Shown piece after piece: positions 1 to 8,745 of a stretch of 47,743 bases of DNA. A program made the translations under genes and the position numbers. The stretch comes from a virus. A model generated the notes under the pieces. That model did not search any database. It worked only from the letters and a program-made list of their open reading frames with translations, and was not told the origin of the DNA. The stretch covers positions 1 to 47,743 of the IMG/VR virus record IMGVR_UViG_3300030390_002582. One strand, 5' to 3'. How positions within the stretch are numbered: position 1 is the stretch's first letter; the number at the start of each line of letters is the position of its first letter.

Positions 1-363
1 ATGCCCGTCCGAATCATCGTCTGCGGAGGCCGCGACTATGCCGACCGCGCGTTCGTGTTTCAGGTGCTGGACAAGATCCACACGCTGCGGAGCATCTGCG
101 AAATCATCCAGGGTGACGCGCCCGGCGCCGATAGCCTGGCCAAGGAATGGGCGAAGGCTCACGGCATCAAGCACACCGACTGCCCGGCAGACTGGAAGTC
201 ACTCGGTCGCCGAGCCGGCCCAATCCGAAACCGCTACATGCTAACCCTCAAGCCAGACGGCGTCGTAGCATTCCCTGGCGGGCGAGGCACGCTCGATATG
301 ATCTCCGCAGCACAGGAGGCCGGAGTTCCGGTCTACCGTCCTAGCCCGTCCGGGCAACCCTAA
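1..363 (+). CDS. SLOG-fold DUF2493 (YspA-like) protein
   Basis: This 120-residue protein shows the DUF2493/SLOG pattern: an N-terminal strand and loop VRIIVCGGRDY, a central GDAPGADSLA segment and a C-terminal FPGGRGTLDM turn. SLOG proteins have a Rossmann-like fold thought to bind nucleotides or related ligands, and small phage members have no settled role. The start lies on the first base of the window, so no upstream signals can be judged. It converges with the Rz gene and overlaps its stop by 4 bp. As a plus-strand gene at the end of the late operon, it is probably an accessory prophage gene near the unseen attachment site. Family call is firm; function is unknown. Confidence 0.8.
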   Translation: MPVRIIVCGGRDYADRAFVFQVLDKIHTLRSICEIIQGDAPGADSLAKEWAKAHGIKHTDCPADWKSLGRRAGPIRNRYMLTLKPDGVVAFPGGRGTLDMISAAQEAGVPVYRPSPSGQP

Positions 364-863
364 TTCCCCTTCACAGCATCATACGAAACCTGACACGTCA
401 GTCCTGCCGCTCGGCTTCGATCGGCAAATTCAGCAACTCCTCCCGCAGCCTCATCAATCCGGCTGAGCATGACGGCAAGCAGATCTCGGGCGGGTTCGGC
501 TGCCTGGCCTCCACCGGAAGAACCGGCACAGCTGGCGGGTCGGCGTGATAGCTGGGCGACTCGTGCGCGCAGCCGGCTAGCAGCGTCATCAGCGGCAGCA
601 GCATCAGCGGCAACCACAGCGATCTTGTCTTGTGCGTCACGGCGAATTCCCTCAATGGCTGTCTGTCGGCGCTGCTCTTCGGATCGGGCACGGGCTTCGG
701 CCTGGCGTGCTGCCTCGGCATAGTCGCCCCGTATATCGCTTATCTGGCGTTCGTAGCTGTTCGCCTGCCACTGCCACGCACCGGTAGCAGAAAGAGCCAT
801 CAGCGCGAGCACAGCGGTTCCTGCGGCGATCAGCTTGTACTGCGATGGGATGAGATTCAGCAT
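360..863 (-). CDS. Rz-like inner-membrane spanin
   Basis: The protein of about 167 residues has an N-terminal hydrophobic anchor (IAAGTAVLALMALSATGAW), then a long charged alanine-rich helix (about residues 35-110) and a Cys-containing tail. This is the layout of i-spanins (Rz), which span the periplasm with an outer-membrane lipoprotein partner and fuse the two membranes in the last step of lysis. It follows the endolysin with a TGATG overlap. ATG at 863 is preferred to the GTG at 866 because a GAGGGGG ribosome site precedes it. A second gene with the features of Rz1 lies inside it in another frame. The DUF2514 family is another possible label. Confidence 0.82.
   Translation of the reverse strand: MLNLIPSQYKLIAAGTAVLALMALSATGAWQWQANSYERQISDIRGDYAEAARQAEARARSEEQRRQTAIEGIRRDAQDKIAVVAADAAAADDAASRLRARVAQLSRRPASCAGSSGGGQAAEPARDLLAVMLSRIDEAAGGVAEFADRSRAAGLTCQVSYDAVKGN
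398..640 (-). CDS. Rz1-like outer-membrane spanin lipoprotein nested in Rz
   Basis: In a different frame inside Rz, an 80-residue ORF starts at GTG 640, with GAGGG placed about 9 bases upstream. It begins with basic residues and a hydrophobic stretch ending in the lipobox LLAGC, and continues with a proline-rich segment (DPPAVPVLPVEARQPNPP). A short, proline-rich lipoprotein nested in Rz is the hallmark of Rz1 o-spanins. The protein would be cleaved by signal peptidase II, lipidated at the Cys and anchored in the outer membrane facing Rz. The frame is open further upstream to 721, but only the GTG start gives a proper signal peptide. Confidence 0.85.
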   Translation of the reverse strand: MTHKTRSLWLPLMLLPLMTLLAGCAHESPSYHADPPAVPVLPVEARQPNPPEICLPSCSAGLMRLREELLNLPIEAERQD

Positions 864-1291
864 CACGCCCCCTCGAACAGCGCGCGCTCTGCAGCACGGC
901 GACGAACCAGGCCGGCCAGCGTCTTGCCTCCAGCCTTAACCCATCTGCCAAACTGTTCCGCGGCGCTGTCATAGTCGCCACGGTTCAGCTGGTCGAGCAG
1001 CGTGGACTTCTCCAGCGCGCCCGGGCCGAGGTTATAAACGAAGGAGACCAAGGCGTCGTATTGGCCCTGAGTCAGCGGCACCTTGACCAGCCGATCGACA
1101 TAACCCTCGAACCGCTTCACGTCCTCGCGCAGCAGCTCCTCCGCGCGCTCTTTCGTGATGGTGTCGCCAATCTTCACGCCGGAGGTTGTGCCGTAGCCGA
1201 TGGTGACCACGCCTACCACGTCCTTATAGGCAGACAGGCGCAGCCCCTCGAAGGACTTGATCAGGTCAAGCCCCTTCTGTGATGTGTGCAT
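863..1291 (-). CDS. GH24 endolysin (phage lysozyme)
   Basis: This 142-residue protein is a T4/P22-type muramidase that cuts the peptidoglycan glycan backbone. The family triad E-8-D-5-T is intact as E15, D24 and T30, within FEGLRLSAYKD and GVVTIGYG. A YNLGPG segment and a C-terminal LVRRRAAERALF helix also fit. There is no N-terminal hydrophobic stretch, so export should need the holin rather than a signal-arrest sequence. It is followed by overlapping Rz/Rz1 genes, and a minus-strand terminator hairpin lies just upstream of it. The holin candidates are far away at about 21.0-21.6 kb, so the lysis genes are split between the two ends of the late operon. Confidence 0.95.
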   Translation of the reverse strand: MHTSQKGLDLIKSFEGLRLSAYKDVVGVVTIGYGTTSGVKIGDTITKERAEELLREDVKRFEGYVDRLVKVPLTQGQYDALVSFVYNLGPGALEKSTLLDQLNRGDYDSAAEQFGRWVKAGGKTLAGLVRRRAAERALFEGA

Positions 1292-1307
1292 GGGAAACTC
1301 CAGGCGT

Positions 1308-1332
1308 AAAAAAGCCCCGACTGGCGGGGCTT
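1308..1332 (-). terminator. Rho-independent terminator upstream of the endolysin
   Basis: On the minus strand, AAGCCCCG and CGGGGCTT form an 8-bp stem around a 5-base loop, followed by six T. It lies between the degenerate ORF and the endolysin, so late transcripts must read through it to reach the lysis genes, which fits an antiterminated late operon. Confidence 0.8.
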
Positions 1333-1470
1333 AGGTGAACTCGATCGTGTGCGTCAGCGAGGCGCCAGAGAACGGATCGGCCGATATTCGTAGCGCGGCT
1401 GCATCAGCCGCAATGTGTCGCGCAGGGTCGAGCCCTGCACGATGTGCAGATCAAGTTTTGCTGGCTGCAT
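1331..1470 (-). pseudogene. Short ORF, probably a degraded tail-module gene
   Basis: A good ribosome site (AAGGAG) precedes ATG 1470, which opens a 38-codon frame stopping at 1354. It starts MQPAKLDLHIVQGSTLRDTL, a style of N-terminus I associate with longer Pseudomonas phage proteins. A second frame over the 3' half reads on as ADAAALRISADPFSGASL and stops at 1331, just before the terminator. A real start followed by a plausible C-terminus in another frame suggests a gene shortened by an internal deletion or frameshift. A genuine 38-residue peptide cannot be excluded. Confidence 0.4.
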
Positions 1471-1485
1471 GGTTGCTCCTTGCAT

Positions 1486-1509
1486 AAAAAAGCCCGCTGT
1501 TGAGCGGGC
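1486..1509 (-). terminator. Terminator after the large tail-fibre gene
   Basis: On the minus strand GCCCGCT pairs with AGCGGGC around a 4-base loop, and six T follow. It lies about 90 bases beyond the tail-fibre stop codon. Confidence 0.8.
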
Positions 1510-1599
1510 CGGAAAACCACAACCTTACGGAAGAAGTCGCGTAAGTAGTCCATCACTAACTTACATAAATTAAGACTTGCAGTTAGCCGCTGATAGCGC

Positions 1600-3684
1600 C
1601 TACGGCGAATAGATGACCAAACTAACATCATCCACATAAAGGTCGTTATTGGTCCCCGCTGTACGGCTCGCCGCGTTGTAAAGGACGTCGAGAGAACGCG
1701 CTCCAACAGGTAGACCCACAGCCACTGACCTGGGATACCAATACCACGGGCCACTAGCGCCTCCACCGCCCAGCGTGTAAGCCAGCGGTGAATACACCGT
1801 GGACAGCATGACGTTGCCAGCATCAAGCGATCGCACCCCCATGCCGCCCGGGTCTTGATCCGAGTAGGCTGCCTGACCCCAGCGCAACTTGGCCCACGCC
1901 ACTCCGCTGTCCACGGTTGCATCATTCAACCCTGCAGCCGACAACGGCACGCGCTGGCGCGATACAGACTGGACGAACGAGCCCCCTGAGAAATACCAGG
2001 CTCCTGACAATGGCGGTGGGTTTGCCGATCGCACTGCCATGCCGCCCGACTCGACCGTCCAGCCGGATGTATCGCCCGCCTCCGCACCAGCATTCGCCAG
2101 CGGCACCACGTATGCGGTCAGTGCGTTGCTCTCATGCGCCCCCGTCACCAGGCTCTCGTACTGCGCTGAGGTAAGCGCTGCGTCCTGCACTAGCAAATTG
2201 GATACCTTCGCCCAGCTATAACCGCTGGCGAAGCCAGGCGCTTGCTGGGGCGGGCCGCCGATGGCCAGTACAGCGGCTGTCGTGTCGAGCACCCAATTCA
2301 GCGAACCGAACAGCTGATTGTTGATCTTCACCGATACGGTCTGGTTGCCATCAAACTCCACGACGTAGTGGTTTGCCGTGCCTTCGATCGCAAGCGGGCT
2401 AGACCACAGCGACAGGAACCCGTCGAAGTCGCCAACTGAGTACGCCCCCTCACTGGACGTGAACACTTCGTTCGTTGTCGGGTGCACGGCTAGGTCTTCA
2501 GGATAACCCGACGGGGCGACCCACTCCCCGGTGATGTACTGCGCGTTGTTCGCACTACTGACAACTGAGCCGTTGGCTAAAGTCGACACCATTCCGGCCA
2601 AGTCAAGTCGTTCTATCAGCCCAGTTACGGTCCCTCCGTAGCGAGCGTTTCGGGAGACAAGAAGCGCCCCGCCGCGCATGACTACCCCCTGAATGCGCCG
2701 GCCGATGACGTACCGACGGAAGCTCGCAGCAATCGTGAGAGCAGGCCCTGCTAGCGCAGCGACGTCATACAGGTAAAGATACCCGCTCGTGTCACCGGTG
2801 CTGTACAGCCCAGCTAGTAGGTATTCCTGCGAGCTGAGCGTGGCAAACGCTATGGCTCCAAATCCAGGCAACTCGGCGCACGTAATCGTCTTAAGAATCG
2901 TGGCCTGCCCGGACGAGAACGACGCCGCTATGTCGAGCTGCAGTAGGGTGTTCGTTTCGTAGTCGCCAGCCCACACGTCGCCGTTTGAGCGCATGGCCAT
3001 AGACGCGACGTGGCGGTGTGTAGTCGTACCAAATGTGAACTCGCCGAGTATCGCCTTGTCACTGAGCCGCATTTTGTAGACGCGCGATTCCGTATCGCTG
3101 AAATGGACGGAGAACAACAATGTGTTCGCGTCCAAAAACAGCAGCGCCTGCGGTTTTGCTGCTCCACCGTTCGCGCTGAGCAGCGGTACACGCCGCTCGT
3201 ACCGCCAGCCTGGGCGGCCTAGCACTTGCTGCGAAAGCCCGACGTGGAGCGCGAGCGCGCCAGTGACGGCTCCAGCGGCATCTGTTATGACCGACAAGCC
3301 CATTCGTTGCGCCGCCCCGGCCGTGTTCTGGCAGAGACTCACCACGTCCGCCCTTGCTGCGTTTGCCCGCACCACAGGCAGAGTAACCGTGGCGGCCAAG
3401 GTCAGCGGCCCGCCGGCGTTAACGAACGGCGGTAAGTTGGTGTAGGTATATCGAGCCTCGTACCCGTCGCCCTCGAACCCCTCCGGTGTAATGTGCGGGC
3501 CTGCCCCGCCGCTGCGTGTCAACAAAAGAGAATCGGTCGAGTCTAATTCATCGTATGTGAGCGGAAAAATGAGCGCGGACAGGGCAGCGGGTAACCCCTG
3601 CCACACCATTGCGTCTCCCAAGTACACGCGGTCGGCCGTTACCGACCCCAAGCGGATGCTATCCGCGCTGCTGAGTAATGGCAT
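1600..3684 (-). CDS. Large tail-fibre / receptor-binding protein
   Basis: The 694-residue protein has an N-terminal attachment segment (SIRLGSVTADRVYLGDAMVW) typical of tail proteins. A beta-rich body follows in which short blocks recur (ALLFLDANTLLFSVHF, VASMAMRSNGDVWAGDY, EDLAVHPTTNEVFTSS), suggestive of a beta-propeller. Next comes a region resembling a LamG/concanavalin-like sandwich (ANHYVVEFDGNQTVSVKIN, around residues 435-460). The end (about 530-694) begins NAGAEAGDTSGWTVE and closes with DLYVDDVSLVIY, a carbohydrate-binding-module style. It most likely binds a cell-surface glycan. It is last in the tail module, directly after the collagen-like fibre protein. Domain names are by eye only. 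Confidence 0.7.
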   Translation of the reverse strand: MPLLSSADSIRLGSVTADRVYLGDAMVWQGLPAALSALIFPLTYDELDSTDSLLLTRSGGAGPHITPEGFEGDGYEARYTYTNLPPFVNAGGPLTLAATVTLPVVRANAARADVVSLCQNTAGAAQRMGLSVITDAAGAVTGALALHVGLSQQVLGRPGWRYERRVPLLSANGGAAKPQALLFLDANTLLFSVHFSDTESRVYKMRLSDKAILGEFTFGTTTHRHVASMAMRSNGDVWAGDYETNTLLQLDIAASFSSGQATILKTITCAELPGFGAIAFATLSSQEYLLAGLYSTGDTSGYLYLYDVAALAGPALTIAASFRRYVIGRRIQGVVMRGGALLVSRNARYGGTVTGLIERLDLAGMVSTLANGSVVSSANNAQYITGEWVAPSGYPEDLAVHPTTNEVFTSSEGAYSVGDFDGFLSLWSSPLAIEGTANHYVVEFDGNQTVSVKINNQLFGSLNWVLDTTAAVLAIGGPPQQAPGFASGYSWAKVSNLLVQDAALTSAQYESLVTGAHESNALTAYVVPLANAGAEAGDTSGWTVESGGMAVRSANPPPLSGAWYFSGGSFVQSVSRQRVPLSAAGLNDATVDSGVAWAKLRWGQAAYSDQDPGGMGVRSLDAGNVMLSTVYSPLAYTLGGGGASGPWYWYPRSVAVGLPVGARSLDVLYNAASRTAGTNNDLYVDDVSLVIYSP

Positions 3685-4515
3685 TCAACCCACCACGATG
3701 TAGAGAATGTTCGGGTCTTTAGTCGCCAAGGCGTCGTACTGGGCTTGAGTGAGCTGAACCCAAGTTCCTGGACCAGGCTCGCCTTGAACCCCTTGCTCGC
3801 CCTGCGGCCCTTGTGGCCCGGTTTCGCCGATTGGGCCCTGCGGACCGACATCGCCCTTAGGACCTTGAGGGCCCTGCTCTCCCGGAGGCCCCTGCAACGA
3901 GCCCGCGTCGAACCAATCCGAGCCACTCCATACCCACACATCCCCGCCGATTGTGTAGGCATCACCTGGTTCAGCTCCGGGCGGTAAATCAGCCGTGGAC
4001 GCTAGATTGCCGAGAATAATGAGCCCGGAACCAGGTTCGCCACGCTCCCCCTGCGGGCCTACTGGTCCTTGCGCGCCAGGCTCTCCTTGGATTCCCTGCT
4101 CACCAGGAACGCCTTGCGGCCCCTGAGGACCCTGAGGGCCAACATCTCCCATTGGTCCCGCAGGCCCTTGGGGTCCAGCTTCACCTTGTGGGCCGGCCGG
4201 CCCCTCAGGTCCCTCCGCACCACGCAACGCTTCCAGGGTCGCTGCTGTGACGTTCGCGCTAACCAGGTCGCCGGCATCAAGATCCAGCGCCTGCGTACCT
4301 TCCTGAGCGCGCTCGACGGTCAGCACCCCAGCCGTCTGCGCAGTTACGCGCATGATTTCCACCGCACTCCCACTGAATGCAGTGACCAGGTAGTGATCGC
4401 CGGTGCCGAGGCCAGTGAGTTTTTCGGCCCAAGCCGGGTCGACAGACAGCGACAATTGACCGGCAGCCGAAGGCTCCAGCAGGTTTGCCTGCCAGTTGTT
4501 GACGAATAGTTGCAT
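3685..4515 (-). CDS. Collagen-like tail fibre protein
   Basis: The 276-residue protein has a globular N-terminal domain of about 95 residues. A Gly-X-Y collagen-like run follows (roughly residues 98-163), then a small insert domain ([20 protein letters not shown] to WFDAG), a second Gly-X-Y run (about 208-250) and a short C-terminal cap. Gly-X-Y runs in phage fibres form trimeric rods. The insert looks like the small head domain often found between such rods. The stop codon abuts the start of the large fibre gene, so the two are probably made together and assemble in one fibre. The repeats make this region prone to slippage. Confidence 0.85.
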   Translation of the reverse strand: MQLFVNNWQANLLEPSAAGQLSLSVDPAWAEKLTGLGTGDHYLVTAFSGSAVEIMRVTAQTAGVLTVERAQEGTQALDLDAGDLVSANVTAATLEALRGAEGPEGPAGPQGEAGPQGPAGPMGDVGPQGPQGPQGVPGEQGIQGEPGAQGPVGPQGERGEPGSGLIILGNLASTADLPPGAEPGDAYTIGGDVWVWSGSDWFDAGSLQGPPGEQGPQGPKGDVGPQGPIGETGPQGPQGEQGVQGEPGPGTWVQLTQAQYDALATKDPNILYIVVG

Positions 4516-4523
4516 GGTTGTCC

Positions 4524-6086
4524 TCAGACGTAGCAGACGGGCTCGGAATCGCGCGCCGTCTGGCCGGTGACCGGGCAGTGGCTGGCATAGGAAAAGAGGT
4601 CGAACGTACCGGTGTCGGTGTTTTTATCGATGACCAGCGCCGGCAGCGTAACCAGGCCAACAGGGTTGGCGACTGTGGTCAGGTAGTCCGCTCTGGACAG
4701 GGTGTCGGTGAATTCAACCGGCTGCCCCCAGGCGCACAGGCCGAAAAGCTGTGCGCTGTACCTGTATGGGCACGGCTGCAGGTATCGCTCGGGCTGCCCA
4801 TCGGCAAACCACCAGCGCTGAACCTGGCGCGCGAGGATCGGCGCGGGGTCCACATAGAAGCCGTAGGTGTAGAGGCCGCCCATGTTCACGGTGTTCTTCG
4901 GGCCGCTGGCTGAAGTCGAGAACGACCCTCCTGGCGTGCATTGCACCTGTACCGCGTAGTCCTGGCTGCGCACGCCAGCGGAGTAGGTCATTGTCTCGGA
5001 TGAAGTTTCGCTGATCGACAGCTCGTAGGCTCCGATTGCCGACCCAGCCAGGCGCCAGGTGACGGCCAGTGTGCTCGTCCATGTTTGGTCGAGGTTGAAG
5101 CTGCCGCTGAAAGCCTCTCCGGAGGGTATCGTGGCCGGGCCGGTATAGCCCAGCGCGGGCGACGACCAGATAGTCTCAGCCACATTATCCAGGGTGACCT
5201 CCTGCAGCACTCCCGCATCGCTGTAGAGCATGCCCGCAACCCAGCCGGTAAACCCGGTGCGTTCAGGTGTGGTGACTATGTTATGCGCGGCAACCTGCGT
5301 CCATGTGCCGCTCGCTTGCTGCGACACCGTGCGCGATCCATCCGGCTGATCGATCAGGTAATAATTATCGGCTGTAAGGCTGGCTGACTCTTCGATGCGA
5401 ACGCCGAGCGTTTGCGCTCGCGTCTTGCGCACTGCAATTGCCACAGCACAAGAGGCGCCCGCCCCGCTTAGCGTTACCTCGACCCAACCCACCGCACGCC
5501 AGCGCCAGAACAGTTCATAGCCCTGCGAATACTCGAGCGCCACTTCAAACACCGCCGATTCACCGGCAGGGCTTGAGTGGTAGCGCTTAACGCGGGTGCC
5601 GGTCGTACCGCTGATGGCTGGCGTAGCCTGGCCCATGTTAGGCACGGTCACACTGTAGGCGTAGGATTCCGGCTCGCCACCCAGCACACCGAAGCGCGCC
5701 AGGGTGACAGTGCATACGCCGCCGCTCAGGTGTGCCGAGGACAGCGTTGTCGTCACCAGCCACCGATCTCCGTTGGGGTCGATGTAGATCCAGCCGGGTA
5801 GCTCTTTCCCGTACAGCTGATTTCCCGACAGAATCGCGCGGTCCCACCACTCTAGGCCGGCCGCGGTATCTTCCGCCTGCTGCTCCGGCGTGCGCGTGAT
5901 GCCAGGCGCATTCGGGTGCTTGATCAGCTCTGTGCTGCCCTTCTTCCAGTGCTCGCCGACCGGCTGCGGGTAAGGCATGGTCGCGCCGTTCGGCAAGGTC
6001 AGCTGGCCGCCTTTGACCAGTCCGTGAAATGGGTTACCGCGCAGAGCAGTAGGTTTGCCGAGCTTCAGCGATAGCGAATCGGTCAT
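4524..6086 (-). CDS. Phage tail-tip protein of unknown function
   Basis: This 520-residue beta-rich protein has no domain I recognise. The N-terminal half contains [20 protein letters not shown] and [14 protein letters not shown]. The C-terminal part is rich in Ser/Thr strands and ends with Cys residues near RDSEPVCYV. It overlaps its upstream neighbour by 4 bp and lies between the baseplate-type protein and the fibres, so a structural role at the tail tip is likely. Function is inferred from position only. Confidence 0.6.
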   Translation of the reverse strand: MTDSLSLKLGKPTALRGNPFHGLVKGGQLTLPNGATMPYPQPVGEHWKKGSTELIKHPNAPGITRTPEQQAEDTAAGLEWWDRAILSGNQLYGKELPGWIYIDPNGDRWLVTTTLSSAHLSGGVCTVTLARFGVLGGEPESYAYSVTVPNMGQATPAISGTTGTRVKRYHSSPAGESAVFEVALEYSQGYELFWRWRAVGWVEVTLSGAGASCAVAIAVRKTRAQTLGVRIEESASLTADNYYLIDQPDGSRTVSQQASGTWTQVAAHNIVTTPERTGFTGWVAGMLYSDAGVLQEVTLDNVAETIWSSPALGYTGPATIPSGEAFSGSFNLDQTWTSTLAVTWRLAGSAIGAYELSISETSSETMTYSAGVRSQDYAVQVQCTPGGSFSTSASGPKNTVNMGGLYTYGFYVDPAPILARQVQRWWFADGQPERYLQPCPYRYSAQLFGLCAWGQPVEFTDTLSRADYLTTVANPVGLVTLPALVIDKNTDTGTFDLFSYASHCPVTGQTARDSEPVCYV

Positions 6087-6502
6087 GGCTCAGCGAACTC
6101 CAATACCACAGGCCCGCCATTGGCGTCCCGCATGGTCAGCTTCTTCAGTGGCTCAACGTCCAGGCTTATCAGTCCGTCGCTGCTGGTGAGCGTGATGCCG
6201 GTGTAGTAGTCGCGGGCCAGGGTGGCGCCCTCGCCTGCCGCACCTTCAATTAAGGGGCTGGCAATGCCTGCCGCTACGCTACTGGCCGGCGCGGTGTAGA
6301 CGCCCGAACCGCGCCTAGCAGGCAGCGCGCCCACCGGGTCAATGCTGGGCAGCGATCGCTTCTTTCGGGGAGGTGCGGCGAGCGCATTGATGTCCTCGAC
6401 TACGCTCTTGCCGGTGCGCCGCTCAATCATGGCGTCACCACCTGCACGCCGGCTGTCCACCATTGCCGCACCAGAGGCGCGACGGCTATCACCTAGTGTC
6501 AT
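6083..6502 (-). CDS. Small tail-module protein, unknown
   Basis: The 139-residue protein starts with two similar short blocks (MTLGDSRRASGAAMVDSRRAGGDAM), then a basic segment (RKKRSLPSIDP) and a C-terminal beta domain (TGITLTSSDGLISLDVEPLK, then VVLEFAEP). It is coupled by a 4-bp overlap to the next gene and starts 2 bp after the previous one. It is probably a small tail-tip or assembly component. Met15 is an alternative start within the repeat. Confidence 0.55.
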   Translation of the reverse strand: MTLGDSRRASGAAMVDSRRAGGDAMIERRTGKSVVEDINALAAPPRKKRSLPSIDPVGALPARRGSGVYTAPASSVAAGIASPLIEGAAGEGATLARDYYTGITLTSSDGLISLDVEPLKKLTMRDANGGPVVLEFAEP

Positions 6503-6504
6503 GG

Positions 6505-8229
6505 CTACAGTTCCAATAGATCGTTCGGGATGCCGACGAGGTAGGTCGCCTCTGCGGTGACGGCGCGCTCGTCGCGGTACTCGGCCGGTATGTCGCGAGC
6601 CTCCAGATCGAACCGGCGCGGATAGTCCGGCGCGGTCAGGTCGTCTTTCACCGAGTAGTTGCCGCTGAACCCAAGCCGGTCAGGGTCGTATGGCGGAATG
6701 GTGAAACCCGTTTCAGGGTCAACCAAGCGCCCGCCAAGCTGAGTCGGCAGTGAGTTATTGCCGCCAGATAACGGGGGCAGGCTCGTCGATGGCGCGGCAG
6801 GAACGGTCAGGGGATCACTGACGCCGCCGCCGCGCATGACTGCGATACTCAGCGTTGTCAGCGCCTCGCCCGAGTTCAGATCGAAGCTGTCGACGATGCG
6901 CCGACATTTGCCTATCGCCCGCGCGCCCTGGTCGTCGATAGACAAGGTGTGCGCCAGGTCTACAGTCGAGGCCATGCTCGTCGGGACTGCCCAACTCACG
7001 GTCGTGCCGCGATGCGCCGAGATGATTTCAGTGCGGCCGCGGCGCAGCAGGCAAGTGATTGCCGAAACGCGGCGAGCCTCGTCCGACAGATCGCCAGGTT
7101 CGGCATTTGGATCAGTCTCGAGCGAGCCGCTCCAATCCTCTGATCGATTGCTTTCAATTTCGAAGTTGGCACTGTCACGTCCGATGCGCTGCGTGCCTTC
7201 GATCTGCCCTTCAGCCGTGGTCAGCGTGAGCGTGTAATACTCGGTGACCGTCTGCGTCCAGCGACGCCCGCCATTCACGCCGGCAGACAACCAAAGTCCT
7301 TCGAACGTGTTGGTCCAGGCCACCCCGTCGCCGCAAGGGTTCGCCATGGACAGCGGCAGTTGATAACCGCCAACTCCGCCGATCAACGACAAGCCAGCGC
7401 CGGTGACTGCGCTTTCTATCATGTCAGTGTCGGGCAGCTCGGTGGACCAGGTTCGCCATGCACAGAAGCCGCCGATGCCAGACAAGCCATCAGCGTTAGG
7501 GTGCGCCCACCCAAAGCTCTCAATCAGCTGCCAGAGACGCGGGTAGCGGTAGCTTATCTCGATCTCTATACGGTTGGTGATGTCGCCCAGCTGCGCCAGC
7601 TCTACATCGACGGAGCCGTAAACAGTTGTGCCAGGCCCGAACTCGAAGTGCGGCGCCATGGCATACCAGCTGGTCACGCGCATATCGCCAGTTGGCGAAC
7701 AATCCAGGCTAGCCGGACGGCTACCCATGCGCTCGACGGCATAGTCCCAACGACTGCGCCCGGTCACCGCGTCGAAAACGTCTGCAGACCAGTAGCCACC
7801 CGTCAGTGAATCGATCGCCTCAACGGTCATCGCCTCGACGCGCTGCTGCAGCTGGTCCGAGCATTCACAGCTCAGAATGCGCGTGATTGGGTTCCATACC
7901 GGCTGTGACAGTTGACCGGTGAAACGGCGAACCTCTGACGTAGCGCCCTGGCTCGTGCTGATGTAGTCGATCGTCACGGCCTTGCCGGTCCAGTCAGTCG
8001 GAACCACTGGCCCTGACGCCACGAACAGGTCGAAACCCGCAACGCCTGCCGCGCCCTCCTCCCGATCTACCGTGACCGTACCAGTCAGAATGGCAGTCTG
8101 GTTGACGCCGCCAACCGTCACACGCAGCGCCCACACAAAGGACTGACCGCGAACAATGTATTCAGGCTCTGCAGCTTGCCCAGCTACGCCATTCAGCGGC
8201 GAGGCGTTGAGTGGCGCGGAGTTGAGCAT
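6505..8229 (-). CDS. Baseplate/tail-hub-type protein
   Basis: The 574-residue protein lies three genes after the tape measure, where siphophages encode distal-tail and hub proteins. It contains beta-rich segments such as AVTIDYISTSQGATSEVRRF followed by FTGQLSQPVWNPITRILSCE, the pattern of hub-like proteins in which a tail-ring domain defines a coordinate system. A C-terminal linker is rich in Pro and Asp (PETGFTIPPYDPDRLGF). No enzymatic motif is evident. The hub assignment rests on position and general character. Confidence 0.55.
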   Translation of the reverse strand: MLNSAPLNASPLNGVAGQAAEPEYIVRGQSFVWALRVTVGGVNQTAILTGTVTVDREEGAAGVAGFDLFVASGPVVPTDWTGKAVTIDYISTSQGATSEVRRFTGQLSQPVWNPITRILSCECSDQLQQRVEAMTVEAIDSLTGGYWSADVFDAVTGRSRWDYAVERMGSRPASLDCSPTGDMRVTSWYAMAPHFEFGPGTTVYGSVDVELAQLGDITNRIEIEISYRYPRLWQLIESFGWAHPNADGLSGIGGFCAWRTWSTELPDTDMIESAVTGAGLSLIGGVGGYQLPLSMANPCGDGVAWTNTFEGLWLSAGVNGGRRWTQTVTEYYTLTLTTAEGQIEGTQRIGRDSANFEIESNRSEDWSGSLETDPNAEPGDLSDEARRVSAITCLLRRGRTEIISAHRGTTVSWAVPTSMASTVDLAHTLSIDDQGARAIGKCRRIVDSFDLNSGEALTTLSIAVMRGGGVSDPLTVPAAPSTSLPPLSGGNNSLPTQLGGRLVDPETGFTIPPYDPDRLGFSGNYSVKDDLTAPDYPRRFDLEARDIPAEYRDERAVTAEATYLVGIPNDLLEL

Positions 8230-8733
8230 TTAGGTTTCTTCCCAGGTGATTGACCAGCTGTGCGAGCCCGTTCCGTTGTCCTGCGACTCGGAGGGGCGTT
8301 TTGCTTTCACGCTGTAAATGGGCATCCAGCAGACCCGATAGCCAGAGGCGCCCGGTACTGCGGTGAGTGTGGCCACGCCATCGGTGACCGAGCAGGCCGC
8401 ATCGATCCACAGCTCGCCGACAAGGGCCATGCCCCACGGCGCAACGTCCGGTCTTGGTGTGCTGGTGAGCGTGTAGCTGAGCCCAGTACCCGATACGCTT
8501 TTGACCTTGGTCGAGCGCAGTTCCAACGGTTGCGAGTAGTCCAGCCCGTCCAGCCCTGGCGGCATCCAGCCGTTACCGGAGATCGAGCCTGACATGCGCT
8601 CCCAATGGGTCATCGACACCAGCGCGCCGCCACTGAGCCGCACAGATGATTCGCCGCCGATGGGCTCCTCGCTCAAAACCGGGGCGCCAGCGTGCAGCAC
8701 GACCGGCAAGCCGCCGAGCATGATGTTTGTCAT
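8230..8733 (-). CDS. Distal-tail-type structural protein
   Basis: This 167-residue beta-rich protein starts 12 bp after the tape-measure stop codon and abuts the hub-like gene. Its sequence (GGLPVVLHAGAPVLSEEPIG, later GYRVCWMPIYSVKAKRP) carries no catalytic motif. Position immediately after the tape measure suggests a distal tail protein or tail-tip connector. Confidence 0.5.
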   Translation of the reverse strand: MTNIMLGGLPVVLHAGAPVLSEEPIGGESSVRLSGGALVSMTHWERMSGSISGNGWMPPGLDGLDYSQPLELRSTKVKSVSGTGLSYTLTSTPRPDVAPWGMALVGELWIDAACSVTDGVATLTAVPGASGYRVCWMPIYSVKAKRPSESQDNGTGSHSWSITWEET

Positions 8734-8745
8734 GGGTATCTCCGG

